Shown one piece after another: positions 1 to 15,954 of a stretch of 64,000 nucleotides of DNA (position 1 is its first letter; each line of letters starts with the position of its first letter). This stretch comes from Epiperipatus broadwayi (lineage: Eukaryota; Onychophora; Udeonychophora; Euonychophora; Peripatidae): NCBI GenBank assembly GCA_028023455.1, contig JAQFVV010000018.1, positions 9,818,771 through 9,882,770 on the forward strand, read 5' to 3'. The notes under the pieces are model-generated. The model did not search any database. It was given only the letters and a program-made list of their open reading frames with translations, and was not told the DNA's origin. A program made the position numbers and the translations under genes.

Positions 1-924
1 AAGTCAAATAAAGTAATCCATAAACAAAAATAAATTGAAAATTGTATCCTAAGATAAATTTAGTTGAATATCAATTAATTTATTCTTTATAATTTCTTTA
101 GTTAAAGCTGCAGATGCAACATAATTTGCCTGAAATATCTATATCTATTAGAGGATTTCAAATGTTATGATCCAGTAAATAATTCCCAATCATTCTGTAT
201 ATCAAAATATCTATCTTTAACACACAAAATGCAATGCAAGATATGCAATTAAAAATATAACACAATGAGAATTCAAAATATTGGATAAAGATAGCCTAAA
301 AAAAGCATGTCTAAATTGAATTATTTGGTTGAATTTCATTCTATATTTTTTAGATATTTCCTAAGCTTAGAAGGAATCCACAAAATGTGAAAATTAAACC
401 AATTTAATACTTTTAGGTTTTACATATATATAGCAGACCACAGTCTATCTTTTTCTGATAAACAATTTATTATTAATTTCAACCAAAACAAAAGCCAGTC
501 TTCATATCAATTTTATCTAACAAAAAATATTTTCATGTTGATAATATTTGCACACACAAAAAGATATTATATACACTTAAAAAAAAGTTCTTTTTTTTTT
601 ACAAGTAATATTCTAATTTTGATTTACCTTGTTTGTTTTTTTTATGTTTGATGGAAGGTAGATGATACATAGTAAGATAAGAAAAATCAGTTTACAATCT
701 AATTATTTTACATATAGAATTTTTTTTTTTTTTTTAAAAAAAATTATTAATAATGAGATGAAGAGAGAGGTCAATTTAAATGCAATTTCAAAACTGTATG
801 AAAAAAAAATCAAAATCCATGATAACAAAAGAAAAAAAAAGGGGGACAAGGGGTATTTGGATCAAAAATAAAACATTCAATGGATTTTTTTATTATTATT
901 TTATAAATCCATATAGAGCATATT
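1..924 (-). other. TDRD3 3' UTR and downstream flank
   Basis: This is AT-rich sequence just past the stop codon of the minus-strand TDRD3 gene. A minus-strand AATAAA lies at 89x (plus-strand TTTATT at 889-894), about 30 bases after the stop, and could be the polyadenylation signal, but A-rich sequence gives such hexamers by chance. A T-run followed by an A-run lies around 721-747. I see no other gene or repeat. Confidence 0.4.
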
Positions 925-1104
925 TTACCTCCTTTGAGGAGGAGGCATATAAATTTGCTGAGGAATACGTGGTTGTTGTTTCCTGTCTCTGTGACGTTGA
1001 TCAGACCCTGATCGCTCATTTACTACCCCATAATTAGATGAATGGGAATAATTGACTTGAGAAGCTGTGGTTGTAAAGGGCATTGAGTTGATCGACGAAG
1101 AAAC
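925..1104 (-). CDS. TDRD3: TDRD3 last coding exon (C-terminal tail)
   Basis: This is the final coding exon of the Tudor domain protein gene. Read on the minus strand, an acceptor (TTTTAG at 1110-1105) is followed by 59 codons and TAA at 927-925. It encodes a polar tail beginning VSSSINSMPF and ending QQIYMPPPQRR. Vertebrate TDRD3 ends in a similar QQFYQPPRARN-type tail directly after the Tudor domain, and this is the main support for the assignment. The exon starts in phase 0 and joins in frame to the exon at 6005-6127. It lacks the poly(A)/poly(T) tracts and stops of the flanking intron. The tail's function here is inferred only from its position. Confidence 0.85.
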   Translation of the reverse strand, partial: VSSSINSMPFTTTASQVNYSHSSNYGVVNERSGSDQRHRDRKQQPRIPQQIYMPPPQRR

Positions 1105-6127
<5,023 letters not shown>

Positions 6128-8019
6128 CTAAAATATATATATATGTACAATATTTACAAGTGTGTATAAATTACACGTATATGATATTATTAAAACTTTT
6201 ATATATATAAATAATTACAAAGTATTTTCAATAAAAAATAAAATTTCAATTTGATAATTGGCTAAAAATTCAACTTCTTAATAAATAAAAACTCAAAAAA
6301 TAATTTAACTTCTAAAAATGTAATGCTGTTGCTGTTGTAGTAGCGATAGTAGTAAGAGCATCATCATCATCATATTTTATTATTATTATCAGTGTTATGA
6401 GAGTGTGGAGAGTGATGGGTCGTGTGAAAATCTGTACTCATATACCCTATATATTATAATTATTATAACAATAACAACAACAATAATAAATAATAATGAT
6501 GAATCAATTACCAATTTTTTTTAAAAAAAGCATATCTAATATCACCTCTGCAATATGGTATTTAATTCAATCCTAATTTTTATTTAATATTGAGAGGTGT
6601 ATATAATAGCTTTCTCATTGCACACCCTACAAATAGTGTGTGTCAATATATGAAAATAATTATTAGCACATGGAAAACAGACTTCAAATTGATGAAATTC
6701 TAATTAAAGGCAGCAAATTATAAAAATACATTACAAAGATATTAATATGAACTCAAGAGGTATTATAGCAAATAGTTGTGCTAGAACTACAGAAATAAAG
6801 GTTTTGTGCTACTGAAACGAAAACCAATCACGAGACTGGCAACCATGGAATATTCAAGTACCAGATAAATCCTTTATAGAGAAATTCAACAAAATAATTT
6901 CACTTTAACATTAAGATTAAATCCTCTATAAATTAAATGTATGACACAATGTTAATGTAACTGCATTTCAGGATGCCTATAATTTTTTAAATAAACAGTT
7001 TCTTAAAATTCTTCGCTTAACATTGGTTCTTGACAAAATGCATTCTAAACATATTATGACTATTTTTGCTTCAAACCACATAGCAAAGCAAATAACTTTT
7101 ATTAAAATAGTCCCAAGAGATACTACAATCAGTATTCATATAGATAATTTTTATGTGTGAAATATTGACAAAATTTCCAATAAAAATGATCACTACTCTT
7201 CTCTACCAGATCATCCTATATTTTCTGTATTTATAATGAATATCAATTTTCATAGCAGCCTTTTGGGATATGCAAATAAAGATCAAGCAAGTTGTAAACT
7301 TTCAGAATGGACAAATTTAAACAATAATTATGATGTCAGGCAAAAAAAGAAATGTGACAGTTTGATAACAATGGCTTATTATTATCAATTAACTTTAGAT
7401 CATTTTTGCCACAGTCAACGTAAGTCTAATTACTCTCAGAATTCATATTTCCATACTTTAAAACCACTCAGTTCCAAGACAAAATGTAAGAAAAGCTAAC
7501 TGAAATCAGTACTTTAGGCATCTTGAACACATTATTAGTAGAATCTTATTCATTCCCATAATCATAATAAAAAAAAATAATGAAAATAATTTAAATTTTT
7601 ATCTTTTAAATATTTATTTTTTTTTAAAAAAAAATACTATATATATATATTATAAATACATACACTTTATATTTCTGAAAAATGATTAAAACTAAATGTA
7701 AATATATATTGTATATGTATACACAAAAAGAAATAGGTAGAATTATTTGAGCTTCAGAATTGTACATATATTTATTATGAATTTGGTAATTACACTTATT
7801 TTCTGAAACCAATTAAATGTGATAAACAAAATATTAGTATATATATATTTATTTAATTATAAATACTGAAAAATTATTAATACAACTAGCATTATTATTA
7901 CCAAATTCATCACTTCCTTTATTTTGCTATAATACCTTACATAAATGCAATTTATCTACGGTACTTTGAAAACTTTTTAGCAAAAAAATCTTTTATTGTA
8001 CATATATGCATACAAAATC
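6128..8019 (-). other. TDRD3 intron, segment without recognised elements
   Basis: This is intron sequence upstream of the Tudor exon. It holds ATC/ATT microsatellites (about 6355-6390 and 6470-6500) and A/T runs. An open frame on the plus strand at 7236-7499 has a random-looking composition and no motif I recognise. I call no gene here. Confidence 0.45.
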
Positions 8020-8069
8020 GTTCATTTCGACTGTCCTGCAGTCTTCTTCAGAGCTATGATATAATGAAC
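8020..8069 (-). ncRNA. Hammerhead-ribozyme-like motif
   Basis: On the minus strand this reads, in order: GUUCAU (8069-8064), U, an 11-base segment, CUGAAGA (8051-8045), A, GACUG-CAGGA-CAGUC (stem II, 8043-8029), GAAA (8028-8025) and UGAAC (8024-8020). CUGANGA, a stem II and GAAA are the invariant hammerhead core. The GUUCAU/AUGAAC pairing closes helix III in the register required for a U-U cleavage site. Helix I is poor (11 nt with only one clear pair), so this copy may be inactive. Hammerheads are known in Penelope-like retroelements and retrozymes. A decayed relative lies at 50492-50521. Confidence 0.5.
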
Positions 8070-8228
8070 AAAATAAAATACCTAACTATAAATAATACCA
8101 TAAAAATGTAAACAATAAAATTAATATAAAAAACAACAACATAAAAATAAAACAAAATCTAATGCAACTGAAATAAATATAATCAAACCCAAATAAAATA
8201 ACCCAGTTAATATACTATAAAAATGTGT

Positions 8229-8276
8229 GGTATTTGTTAAATAGCCACTGTACATCGTTTGGTGGCGCTTTTTCTG
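8229..8276 (+). repeat. Merlin left terminal inverted repeat
   Basis: This arm of about 48 bp pairs with 10307-10261 on the opposite strand. The outer 12 bases (GGTATTTGTTAA) and the inner TTGGTGGCGCT block match; the segment between them is diverged. Confidence 0.8.
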
Positions 8277-8697
8277 TGTAAAAACACAAAACAATACCAC
8301 TTTCACGGCCGAACCTATGGCTAATACACGACTATGGTCATATGTAGCCATTTGATAGCAGTTAAACACGGCCAAATTCTTCCGCATCCGAACACTACTG
8401 CTACTAACAACACTACGATCGTATATTTAGCAGTTTAATTGTGGTGTCAGTTCCTATGCATATTGACAAAATTTATATTTTCATTACAATTTAATATGAG
8501 AGTGCGTGTAGTCAACTGTTTATTTATTGATGTATATGGTTTTCAGTATTCCCCAAACTAACGCACTTTTGCGTACTAATAATTATCAGCGAATCAGCAA
8601 TATTTCCTAAAGCATTTTTTTTGGCTCTGTCACAGAACAATTGCAGGTGTTGGTGAAAAAGTACCATTGCTGTCATGACTCGTACAAGAATAACAAA

Positions 8698-9562
8698 ATG
8701 GCTGACACATTATTTCAACTGTGGGACATCCCAAACACCGAATGTGACACAATTGCGTTTCTGCAAGCCCAAAACTTCCTGCCACATGACATTCAATGTG
8801 TATGTGGCAAATCTATGAACCTTAGCCGACGAACTTGGCAGTTTGTATGCTACTCGCGTGCCTGCAGGTGAACCGTGTCCATTCGTAAGGGTACATGGTT
8901 TGAGGGCTCCAGAAGGTACTTTGTCAAAGTGTTGCAGCTGGTGTATTTGTGGAATAGAAACCAGCTGTGCATTGCACATGTCAGAGACGACCTGCAACTG
9001 TCAAAACCTGCAGTAGTTCATTGGACGAACGGTTTGAGAAAGCTCTGTCGTCTGAGCTTGTTGTCCCGCATCTGCCATCAAATAGGCAAACCTGGACTCA
9101 TCATGGAGGTAGATAAGACACTTTTCTCCCACCGAAAGAACCACCAGGGAAAGATCCTTCTGCAGCAGTGGGTCTTCGGAGGCATGTGCCGGGAGATAGG
9201 TGAATATTTCGCAACTGCTGTCCCCTGTCGTTCAGCAACCATCCTTCTCGACGCCATCTGTGAGAACATCAAGTCTGGATCTATCTTTTACTTGGACTGT
9301 TGGAAGGGTTACAAGATCACTGACCTTGAGGCAGCAGGCTTTACTCATCTGATAGTCAACCATCGTTATAATTTCGTGGACCCCAGAACAGGTGATCACA
9401 CTCAGACCATCAAGAGGTTTTGGGGTCTACTGAAGTGGCAAAACAGCAAACACTGCAGCACTGCAAAATTATCGGGCCAAGTTTATTTGGAGGCGTCTCC
9501 ATAAAGGTCATGACATTTTTAAAGCCATATTGCATGAAATGACTGCCCATCCAAGTAACTAG
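8698..9562 (+). pseudogene. Merlin transposase, two lesions and altered catalytic residue
   Basis: Starting at ATG 8698 (MADTLFQLWD), the frame contains an N-terminal zinc-ribbon-like C-x-C...C pattern, then an ISXO2/DDE_Tnp_IS1595 domain. IMEVDKTLF holds the first catalytic Asp and FYLDCWKGY the second. TQTIKRFWG is where the family has TQ-IERFW, so the catalytic Glu appears replaced by Lys. One in-frame TGA at 8869-8871 interrupts an otherwise continuous frame and looks like a CGA-to-TGA change. One frameshift near 9457 moves the C-terminus to another frame, where NYRAKFIWRRLHKGHDIFKA continues to TAG at 9560-9562. Length (about 288 codons) is normal for Merlin. The copy should not be active. 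Confidence 0.85.
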
Positions 9563-10260
9563 TGTACAAAATCGCTAACAACTTGTTTTATGTTGGCAAA
9601 TGTTTTGGTCAACTGTTGGTTCATTGTCCAGTGTTCAGGAGAAATAGTTCTGTTTTATGAATTCTAGTCATATGTCATTAACAAATTTATTTATTCAATG
9701 AATCTGTTTTGTGGTTGTTGATTATTTCGTGTAAGTCAATTAACACACAGAATGTTAGTGTTGAAGGGTAGGGGGTTGAAGAAAGTAAGGCGGCGTTTGT
9801 TTGACTGTTTTGAATTATTCTAAATCAAACAACCCGTTTTTTTTGGAAAGATAATTATTTTGATTGATATAAAAAAAAAATGAAAAGCCTTTTCATTTAT
9901 AAACAAGACATCTTTTTATAAAACATGTACTATAAGTAGATTTTTAAATAAAATCGACATGTCACATGATGTAACAAAAAAAAAATCCCGCATTTTTAAA
10001 AATAAAAAAAAAGGGTCCATTACAATGTACATTTTTTAGAACAAAATAAAGCCATATGTAAAACGACCGTATTTTTTAAAAATGGAAAAAAAAAAGTGTT
10101 CATTACAATGTACATTTTTAAAAAAAAAAACCGTATGGAAAAAGACTATATATTACAACACAAAAAAGCCGTATGTAAAAATACCGTATATTTGAGAAAA
10201 AAAAACCCTATGAAAAAAAGTCGAGAGGCCCAGTAACATTATATCGTTATGTTTTTAAAG

Positions 10261-10307
10261 ACAAACAGCGCCACCAACCAACGTATAGTGTATAATTAAC
10301 AAATACC
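10261..10307 (-). repeat. Merlin right terminal inverted repeat
   Basis: This is the inverted partner of 8229-8276. It ends TTAACAAATACC at 10307, immediately before the putative 8-bp target duplication AAATATAT. Confidence 0.8.
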
Positions 10308-10860
10308 AAATATATAATATAAATATAAAATAAATAAAATTATACATGTGTATTCTTGAACTATTAATTTAAATATTTTATTCATTTTTATTATTTTTAA
10401 TAATGTAATTACTTCTATTTCTTATAACCTTAAACTTATAAACTCCATCTTAATAAAATACTTAATAATTTTATTTTCATATATTCTCAGTCAACTTTAA
10501 TCCTTATATTAATATTCTTTTTAATTTTCAAATCATATAATACCTATTATTTTCTTATTCATTCTTCTGTTATTAATATTTTATATTTATCTTTTTTTAA
10601 TATCTAAAAACTATAAATAGTGTAAAGTTTTAACTTACTTTTACTTTAATTTTTTAAAAGTAAATAATTTTTTTTTAAAAAAAAAATTATCTTATACCCT
10701 AACTATATTTATAATCACTATAACTTTTTATTTATATATACATTTTAACTTTTATTACTATTATTATATAACTCTCTCTTACAAATTTATATTATACTGT
10801 TTTACATGTAAATATTAAGCTAAATTTTTATTTCATTAATAATTTACATCTGTAAAATTT
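10308..10860 (-). repeat. G-depleted AT-rich tract
   Basis: Between the Merlin element and about 10860 the plus strand contains very few G residues (about a dozen in the first 350 bases) while C is common. The stretch just left of Merlin (8070-8220) is similarly G-poor, so Merlin seems to have inserted into this tract. A comparable tract at 50530-50880 also starts beside a hammerhead-like motif, so the two may belong to one element family. No coding potential is seen. Confidence 0.45.
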
Positions 10861-11410
10861 ATAGCATTGTGAGGAATTTCTTTAAGATGTCCAGTAATCT
10901 ACTAATGTTCAAATGAGCAACATTAAATATTTCAGATTCTTTTAGTTTTCAATATTAGTCAAAATCAGTGCCTCTAATCAATTTTAGAATCCATAAAGTA
11001 AGCAATGAGCAAAAACAATCATAGCTAGAAACAAGACCTCCATAATCTTTATCTGTTTTGCTATTTTTCTGATAAAGAATATTGATTTTTATCATATTTA
11101 TTTAGGAACCAGTTTTTACTTTTATCTTGCTGATCAAGTTAATATAATTTGAAATTTTTAAATACTGTAAGGTTTTGATAGCAAATCAATCATCTTATTT
11201 AGTATGATTTGACATTAGGCCAGAAACTGTCTATTTTTAATGATCATAATTACATGCTAACTGGAGGCATTTTTAACCTTTTAATAAAAGAATTAAGTAT
11301 AATCACTGATAATAAAACTAATGACAAGCAGCCAACGACGATGAAATCATAAAATCTTTTTCAGGAGATCATTTAACATATATACATACATAGCTTAAAA
11401 ATAAGCTAAA
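10861..11410 (-). other. TDRD3 intron, no recognised feature
   Basis: AT-rich intron of more mixed composition than the preceding G-poor tract. I see no ORF, repeat or RNA gene here. Confidence 0.4.
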
Positions 11411-11602
11411 TTAATAAAAGTTTATTATTTTGATTTTTTTCTTATTGGCAACTGTGGCGGTAGCGTGATTGCTGTTAGCAGAAGTTGATTCATTGAAATT
11501 TTGTTTTCTTTTTAAAATTGCAGGAGAACTATAATCATGACGTTTACAAAAAGCTCGGCATTCTCTACTGCTTGGGTTTCTTTTTAAAATGGTGTATCGC
11601 AT
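11411..11602 (-). other. Open frame with coding-like composition, unidentified
   Basis: This 63-codon minus-strand frame begins MRYTILKRNPSSRECRAF and ends IKIINFY before TAA. It is basic and rich in Ser, Asn and Lys, and less AT-biased than its surroundings, but I recognise no family. It could be a fragment of a retrocopied gene or chance. It does not join in frame to any TDRD3 exon and is not needed for that gene. Confidence 0.15.
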
Positions 11603-11670
11603 GTTAAAATCAGATAAAATTTGGATTTTTTACTAATAGGTTAATTTAATTTTTTTTCTTTTCTGCTCAG

Positions 11671-11802
11671 TTTACTAGATTGCACAAAGAAGACACATGC
11701 ACAATTTTCGTATCGACAAGATTCTATAATAAAATGGATTAAAGATGTCTCGATGATTCAAGACCTTCATCCTGATAAAAACATAATATCAGAATATCGG
11801 TC
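11671..11802 (+). other. Candidate internal exon on the plus strand, unidentified
   Basis: A strong pyrimidine tract and TTTTCTGCTCAG precede position 11671, and a near-consensus donor GTAAGTATT follows 11802. Between them only one plus-strand frame is open (43 codons, starting at 11672): LLDCTKKTHAQFSYRQDS, then a segment ending DKNIISEYRS. Both splice signals plus a fully open frame in 75% AT sequence are unlikely but possible by chance. It is antisense to TDRD3, so it would belong to a nested gene or an intron-containing mobile element. I did not find neighbouring exons and do not recognise the peptide. Confidence 0.35.
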
Positions 11803-12129
11803 GTAAGTATTCAATTTTAATTTATTATTTGAATAGTATTTGAAATTTATTATTATTATTTAATAGATGTATAATTTATTAATGTATTTGTATTAATGTG
11901 TCTGTAGTATATAAATTATACTTGTATTCAAATATAACAAAAGTGGTTAATGTACATTGTAATTTTGGGGCTCTGATCCAAATTTGAGGCAATCTTATTT
12001 TATAGACATAATGATTCTCAAAAGGTTTAATAATTTATTAGCATGTTTGTGTTTGCACTTGCATGTCTGTGTTTGTATAATAAGTAATGATTTTTATATA
12101 TAAAATTGAGGTATTATAGAGCAGTGCAA

Positions 12130-12645
12130 TGTAAATTTTACGACTGATAATCAGATATACAGAAAGCTTGCAGTTGATAAAGCAATCACAAAATTTACTG
12201 GGCATAGTACCATGTGAAAATATAAACTCTTAAAACCAATAAAGAGAAGTTTCATATGATGGGTGTGTGGTGATAGCCACAATGGTTATGCATACCACAT
12301 GGAATTGTATACAGGCAAAGAATCAAATCCTGATTCTTGCCTAAGCCTTGGTACTCATGCTGTGTAATCAGTATTTCGCCACATCTTGCATCACATTATT
12401 TTCAAGACTATAACTAGCATATGAGCTATATGCAAATAAATTATATCTCTGTGAGACAATAAATATAACAAGATAGCATCGCTGCAGTGTACAAAGAACA
12501 GAAACATTACTGGTGTACACAAAAAATATAAAATGAAGAGATGAAACTCATTTTATCATTGATACAAACAATAGCTTTCAGTTTCTAGTTTTGGAGAGAC
12601 AAGAAGCCAATTGCTGTGATCACAAATGCATATCCATCTTCTGTA
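12130..12645 (+). pseudogene. piggyBac-like transposase fragment (copy B)
   Basis: This decayed segment aligns along its length with the transposase region of the larger piggyBac copy at 23610-24090. Shared stretches include the equivalents of 'AVDEAITKF', 'DSHNGY' near the first catalytic Asp, and a 'DKKPI...NAYP' motif near 12600-12640. Numerous stops and indels are present and both ends of the gene are missing. It lies just left of another piggyBac-family derivative in opposite orientation (13215-14612), so the two may be a rearranged pair. Confidence 0.7.
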
Positions 12646-12952
12646 AATGATTTATTTTGTATCTTTTATTAGGATGAATCTTTTTCTTATAGATGCCTTG
12701 AGATTTATTAACTTTTGGGGTACAAGATAAAAATGAAGAATTCTTATGCAACTATTTTTGTAGATTCTGAAGCTATGGATTATCTCAGTTAAGAAACATT
12801 ATATTTGGTTTGAAATGAGAATTTTGTGAGGAAAACAAAACCCCTTAAATCCTAAGATGCCATCTTTAATTTAAAACAAAAATTACAAGAAATATAATTT
12901 TTGATATATTTTCTACTTTATTACAATAAATATAAATATGTATATAATATTA

Positions 12953-13165
12953 GACAGAGCAAACATGAAAGAATGTAATAAAGCTGATAAAATAATCATT
13001 ACCTAAAAAAAAAAAAAAAAATTAAAAAATGAGATTTTTAACACTTTTAAACATGTTTATTTTTATACTGGTTCACAAATTCTAAATTTTGAAAGTTATA
13101 TGTTAAAATTGCAATTTCATAGACAGCTTCATCACATTTGTCATAAAATGCTGAAAAAATGATAT
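12953..13165. repeat. Dispersed repeat, inverted relative to 30762-30965
   Basis: Read on the minus strand, this segment matches 30762-30965. Shared landmarks are CAGCATTTTATGACAAATG, then TGATGAAGCTGTCTTTGAAAT-type sequence, and AGCTTTATTACATTCTTTCAT. No open frame survives. The family is unknown; it may be the untranslated part of one of the nearby DNA transposons. Confidence 0.6.
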
Positions 13166-13214
13166 ATGTCTTACCTGAAATAATTTTAGAGTGAAAAAAT
13201 TACAAAAACAATGT

Positions 13215-14612
13215 GATTGGTAACTTCCATTTTTACTAGCTGACTCAGATCCTGTTCTTCCATATCAGGATATCTGCTAGAAATGTTTGGTTGTCCTTCT
13301 ATGCAGGGTATCTGTTAGAAATATGTTTAGTTTTTGGTGGGGAAAAAAATAGCAGTAATAGTTTACAAGATATTATGCAAAGAGAACTTTAGTAAATTCT
13401 AATGTATTATATTATTATATATTAATTACTATATTATATTAGTCAAAAATGAGGTGTGACCTAAAATGTGTATTCTTTTCAAGTAATGCGTACTCAAATA
13501 AATATCAAACAGTAAAAATAGCTCATGAGATATTATGCAAAGAGAACTTTAGTAAATTGTAATATATCTAAAAATATAATTATTTATTATATTATTGAGG
13601 GGGGGGAGGCACCTAAAATATATATTCTTTTCAAGTAAATAAAATATCAAACAAAAATTACTCTAAGATAAAATGAATAAAAACTAAATAAAATCAATAA
13701 ACATCAAAAATAAACAAATTTTTTATGAGCACTGATTATATGTGTGTGTGGGAGATGATGTATGAAGTGAATGGCTGAGGGTATGTGATCGAGTCTGAAT
13801 GTATATGTTTTTATATTATTGAAATGTATTGTCTAAAATTATATAACATATTTATTCTTATTCTTTTCTATATATATTTAATTATATAAAAAAAAGTAAT
13901 AAAAAAAGGTAATAAAACTAATTGAATACTGAAATAAAATCATAATATATCTTGCGTATGGCACTAAATATATGTATATGATCGAGTCTGGATGTGTATG
14001 TTTTTATAACATTAAAATGTATTATCTAAAATTATATAATATATTTATTCTTTTCTATATATATTTAATTATATAAAAAAAAAGTAATAAAAAAATAAGT
14101 AATGAAAGTAATTGAATACTTACTAACTCCTGGCTAGTTAGAATCCATTTCAAATTTGAATTTCCTAAGGCATTAGATGTGATATCCACAGTTGTCTTTG
14201 CAGATAAAAAATTATTTCAATCTTTTTTTTTTTTTCATTGCAGCTCCCAAATATCTTGAAAATAAGCTTCTAGCAAAAGGGCTTACAAATATACATTGCC
14301 ACTTTCATATCCATATCAAGCTGTAAAAGAAAGCAATTCAGCTGTAAAAAAGATTTGTCATTAAAAAAAATCTAAAGAAAATGAGAAAAAAAAATTAAAA
14401 ATTGTATTTTAGAAAAAAAATCATAAAAAATCCCAATTTCATCATAGAAAAAAAAAAGCTCATTTGAAACATAATAAAATGGCAAATCGAATGGTCTGAG
14501 AACCATAAGTGTATGATTTACTGATTCCGCGCAAACTCAGTTGAAACTTTAAATTTTTGAACAAGTGCTCTCAGGGGCACTTCGGATTCAAGAGATTAAA
14601 CTTAATTAATGA
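13215..14612 (-). mobile_element. Internally deleted piggyBac-family element (copy C)
   Basis: Its minus-strand 5' end (14612 down to about 14260) matches the first 230 bases of the full piggyBac copy: the CCGAAG(T/C)(G/A)CCCCTGAGAG terminus, CAACTGAGTTTGCGC and CGATGAAAT landmarks all line up with 22626-22790. Its 3' part (13770 down to 13215) matches the 3' end of that copy (25210-25523). The transposase between is missing, so this is a non-autonomous derivative. Two partly tandem copies of a segment containing GATATTATGCAAAGAGAACTTTAGTAAATT occur at 13362-13400 and 13530-13568. Exact termini and the TTAA target are not secure. Confidence 0.65.
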
Positions 14613-14715
14613 AAAATCAGAAATTATGAACAAACAATAAAGTAATAATTATTTCAGATATTGAAATTTCTTTTTTTTTTACTTACTTTTTTAATGGTAA
14701 TCACTATTTGTCTTA

Positions 14716-15699
14716 GCCTTATTCTCGTTTTATGTGATAGGTTCCTCAGAAAACACGCGCAAACGAAATCGCGCAAAAATAGATGTAACATACCTTGAAA
14801 AGGGGGGGGGATACGGACTGTGATTTTTCAAAAGTCGCGTAAAAGCAAAGCACCAACGTAAAATTACGTTAAAATCCACGCAAAAAAAAATAAGGAAATA
14901 AAATATGACTAATAAAAAATTTAAAATTTGAATAAAATTGATACAAGACAAACTTTTTTTAACTATAATATTTAATTTTATTCAAAATAATATATTTTTA
15001 TGCATAATTTACAGTACAGTAATTTACATTTTTTTATACATGTTTTAATTATTATCGATATTTGCCAACAAACAGGTTCATTTGCAAACTGGTAAAAAAA
15101 TCAGATTCTTCACATTAGAAATACAACTAGCGTCAACTTCACTCTCATGTGTTAATTGTTTTCTGGTGATAACGTAATTAGTAATTAATCTTTGAGATGA
15201 TGATTTTATTAATTGTTTATGAAGCTTGCGATATCCAGACATACAACCATTTAGCTCTCGTTGGAATTTAAGAGCATGTTCGTGATTAGTGTCATTAATA
15301 AGAAAATAATTAAAAAATAAACTTGCGGACATTAAATGATTAATAATTGATTACATTCTTTTTTAAAAAGCAAAAATACAAAATTAATACGCACAATGTT
15401 TGAACAAATTTACATTATAATGTTGTAAAATTTAATGTGTGTATACATAAAATGTGGAAATCATGATTTTAATTTCATTATTGCATAAAATCTTACTATT
15501 ATAAAGCATTGAAAATATTGAAATTACTAAGCTGAAAGTGGAATTCCAATAATGTGCTATTACTTTCAATATAACGTAAGTGCACGAAATTTGTTATTTA
15601 AAGTAATAGCGCATTATCGGAGTTCGACTTCCAGTGAAGCATGAATCGCGTAACTTCAAAATCGTATTAAATAAGTCCGCGTAAAAAGAGACCCAGGTG
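14716..15699 (-). mobile_element. Tigger/pogo-type DNA transposon, deleted copy
   Basis: The right end reads AGACCCAGGTG followed by TA (15700-15701); the left end keeps TCTCGTTTTATG after TA (14714-14715). The same termini bound the element at 34377-38352. Ends of the form C-TGGGTCTCGTTTTATG with TA duplications are typical of the Tc1/mariner-Tigger group. Only a C-terminal piece of the transposase remains (15078-15332), so most of the gene has been deleted. A run of nine G residues lies at about 14801-14809. Confidence 0.7.
15078..15332 (-). pseudogene. Tigger transposase C-terminal remnant
   Basis: This 84-codon frame contains HALKFQRELNGCMSGYRKLH and then KQLIKSSSQRLITNYVITRK. It matches the fragment at 37197-37457 of the second Tigger copy. 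Pogo/Tigger transposases end with a similar ALxFQ-aromatic-kQ(t/s)-itsfF pattern. The DDE catalytic core is absent. The open frame is probably only a remnant and not a functional gene. Confidence 0.6.
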
Positions 15700-15954
15700 T
15701 ATTCCTATTTTATGTCAATACATAGCATTTTGCTCTAACATTATTAAAACTGAAGTTATTGTCAAAAATGGGTCTTAAGTCATCTTTTTAAAAATTCAAT
15801 ATGGCGCCAAAGAGATTAATATAGTTATATCACATGTAAAAATTATATAAAAAAATATTATAAATCAATTCAGAAAAGAGATTAACAAATCTATTTTAGA
15901 TATAGCCATATTAATTTTATAATTAAAAAAGTCAATTATTTAATGATAGTTATA

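Larger units (their letters stand above)
8229..10307 (+). mobile_element. Merlin (IS1016/ISXO2-like) DNA transposon
   Basis: A 2.08 kb element. Inverted termini start GGTATTTGTTAA at 8229 and mirror the sequence ending at 10307, and share TTGGTGGCGCT further in. Flanking 8-mers AAATGTGT (8221-8228) and AAATATAT (10308-10315) look like an 8-bp target duplication with two transitions, as expected for Merlin. It encodes a transposase (8698-9562) with an ISXO2/IS1595-type DDE fold. The part after the gene (about 9960-10220) contains A-rich, degenerate tandem copies built around CATTACAATGTACATTTTT and CCGTATG motifs. G+C content is visibly higher in the coding part than in the surroundings, which suggests fairly recent insertion. 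Confidence 0.85.

Noticed and set aside
7236-7499. 87-codon plus-strand frame in the TDRD3 intron
   Set aside because: No motif, no splice context and composition as expected for chance in AT-rich sequence.
8710-8997. Minus-strand frame across the Merlin gene
   Set aside because: Shadow of the plus-strand transposase, which has the recognisable catalytic blocks.
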